Shown: piece by piece, positions 5,239 to 5,271 of the stretch
Layout of the letters: each line of letters starts with the position of its first letter
Position numbering within the stretch: the stretch's first letter is position 1
Assembly (NCBI GenBank): GCA_946481405.1
Contig: CAMLNY010000137.1
Location: forward strand, 1-5,271
DNA length: 5,271 nucleotides
Reading direction: 5' to 3'
DNA from: an uncultured Brevundimonas sp.
GTDB lineage: Bacteria > Pseudomonadota > Alphaproteobacteria > Caulobacterales > Caulobacteraceae
Notes under the pieces: model-generated
The model's database searches: none
What the model was told of the DNA's origin: nothing
The model's input: the letters and a program-made list of their open reading frames with translations, nothing else
Position numbers and translations under genes: made by a program

Positions 5239-5271
5239 CTATTCCTCGGTCGTGTCGATCGCGGCCGTCTG
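5239..5271 (-). CDS. Possible 3' end of a convergent minus-strand gene
   Basis: Read on the minus strand, the last bases give ten open codons (QTAAIDTTEE) followed by TAG at 5239-5241. An acidic C-terminal tail just beyond a plus-strand terminator is what a convergent gene end would look like. Only ten residues are visible, so neither the product nor the reality of the gene can be established from this window. Confidence 0.35.
   Translation of the reverse strand, partial: QTAAIDTTEE

Overview
The window looks like ordinary core chromosome of a high-GC alphaproteobacterium, most likely a Caulobacterales member such as Brevundimonas. That placement is an inference. It rests on the GC-rich codon use, the truncated-type AtpC, an RppH next to a divergent polysaccharide deacetylase, and the general look of the proteins. 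No ribosomal marker is present to fix the genus.

Left part, plus strand (1-1826). The 3' end of atpD and a complete short atpC close the F1 ATP synthase operon. A YnfA-family membrane protein follows 21 nt later. After a 208-nt spacer rich in repeats comes a Gdx/SugE guanidinium exporter, then 16 nt later a small cysteine-rich DUF1272 protein. The spacer holds two imperfect 22-bp direct repeats, an 8-bp inverted repeat over a candidate -35 box, and a leader with two hairpins just before a strong Shine-Dalgarno. The second hairpin has the exact GGG-ACGG-CCC shape of a guanidine-II (mini-ykkC) riboswitch arm, so this leader probably switches the exporter on when guanidine accumulates.

Middle (1919-4245). 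A secreted protein of unknown function on the plus strand converges on rppH, and their two stop codons share one CTAG. rppH lies downstream of a membrane-anchored divergent polysaccharide deacetylase, both on the minus strand. The 90 nt between them are almost entirely a heptamer-repeat array forming a perfect 20-bp inverted repeat, with one arm touching the rppH start codon.

Right part (4246-5271). A 214-nt divergent intergenic region carries two small dyads and a candidate general-stress (EcfG-type) promoter. It leads to a four-helix membrane protein that ends at a textbook intrinsic terminator. The last 33 nt may be the tail of a convergent gene.

I see no clearly new multi-gene system, phage, CRISPR array or insertion sequence. 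The items most worth following are the guanidine-responsive unit with its attached DUF1272 gene, and the heptamer inverted repeat fused to the rppH translation start.
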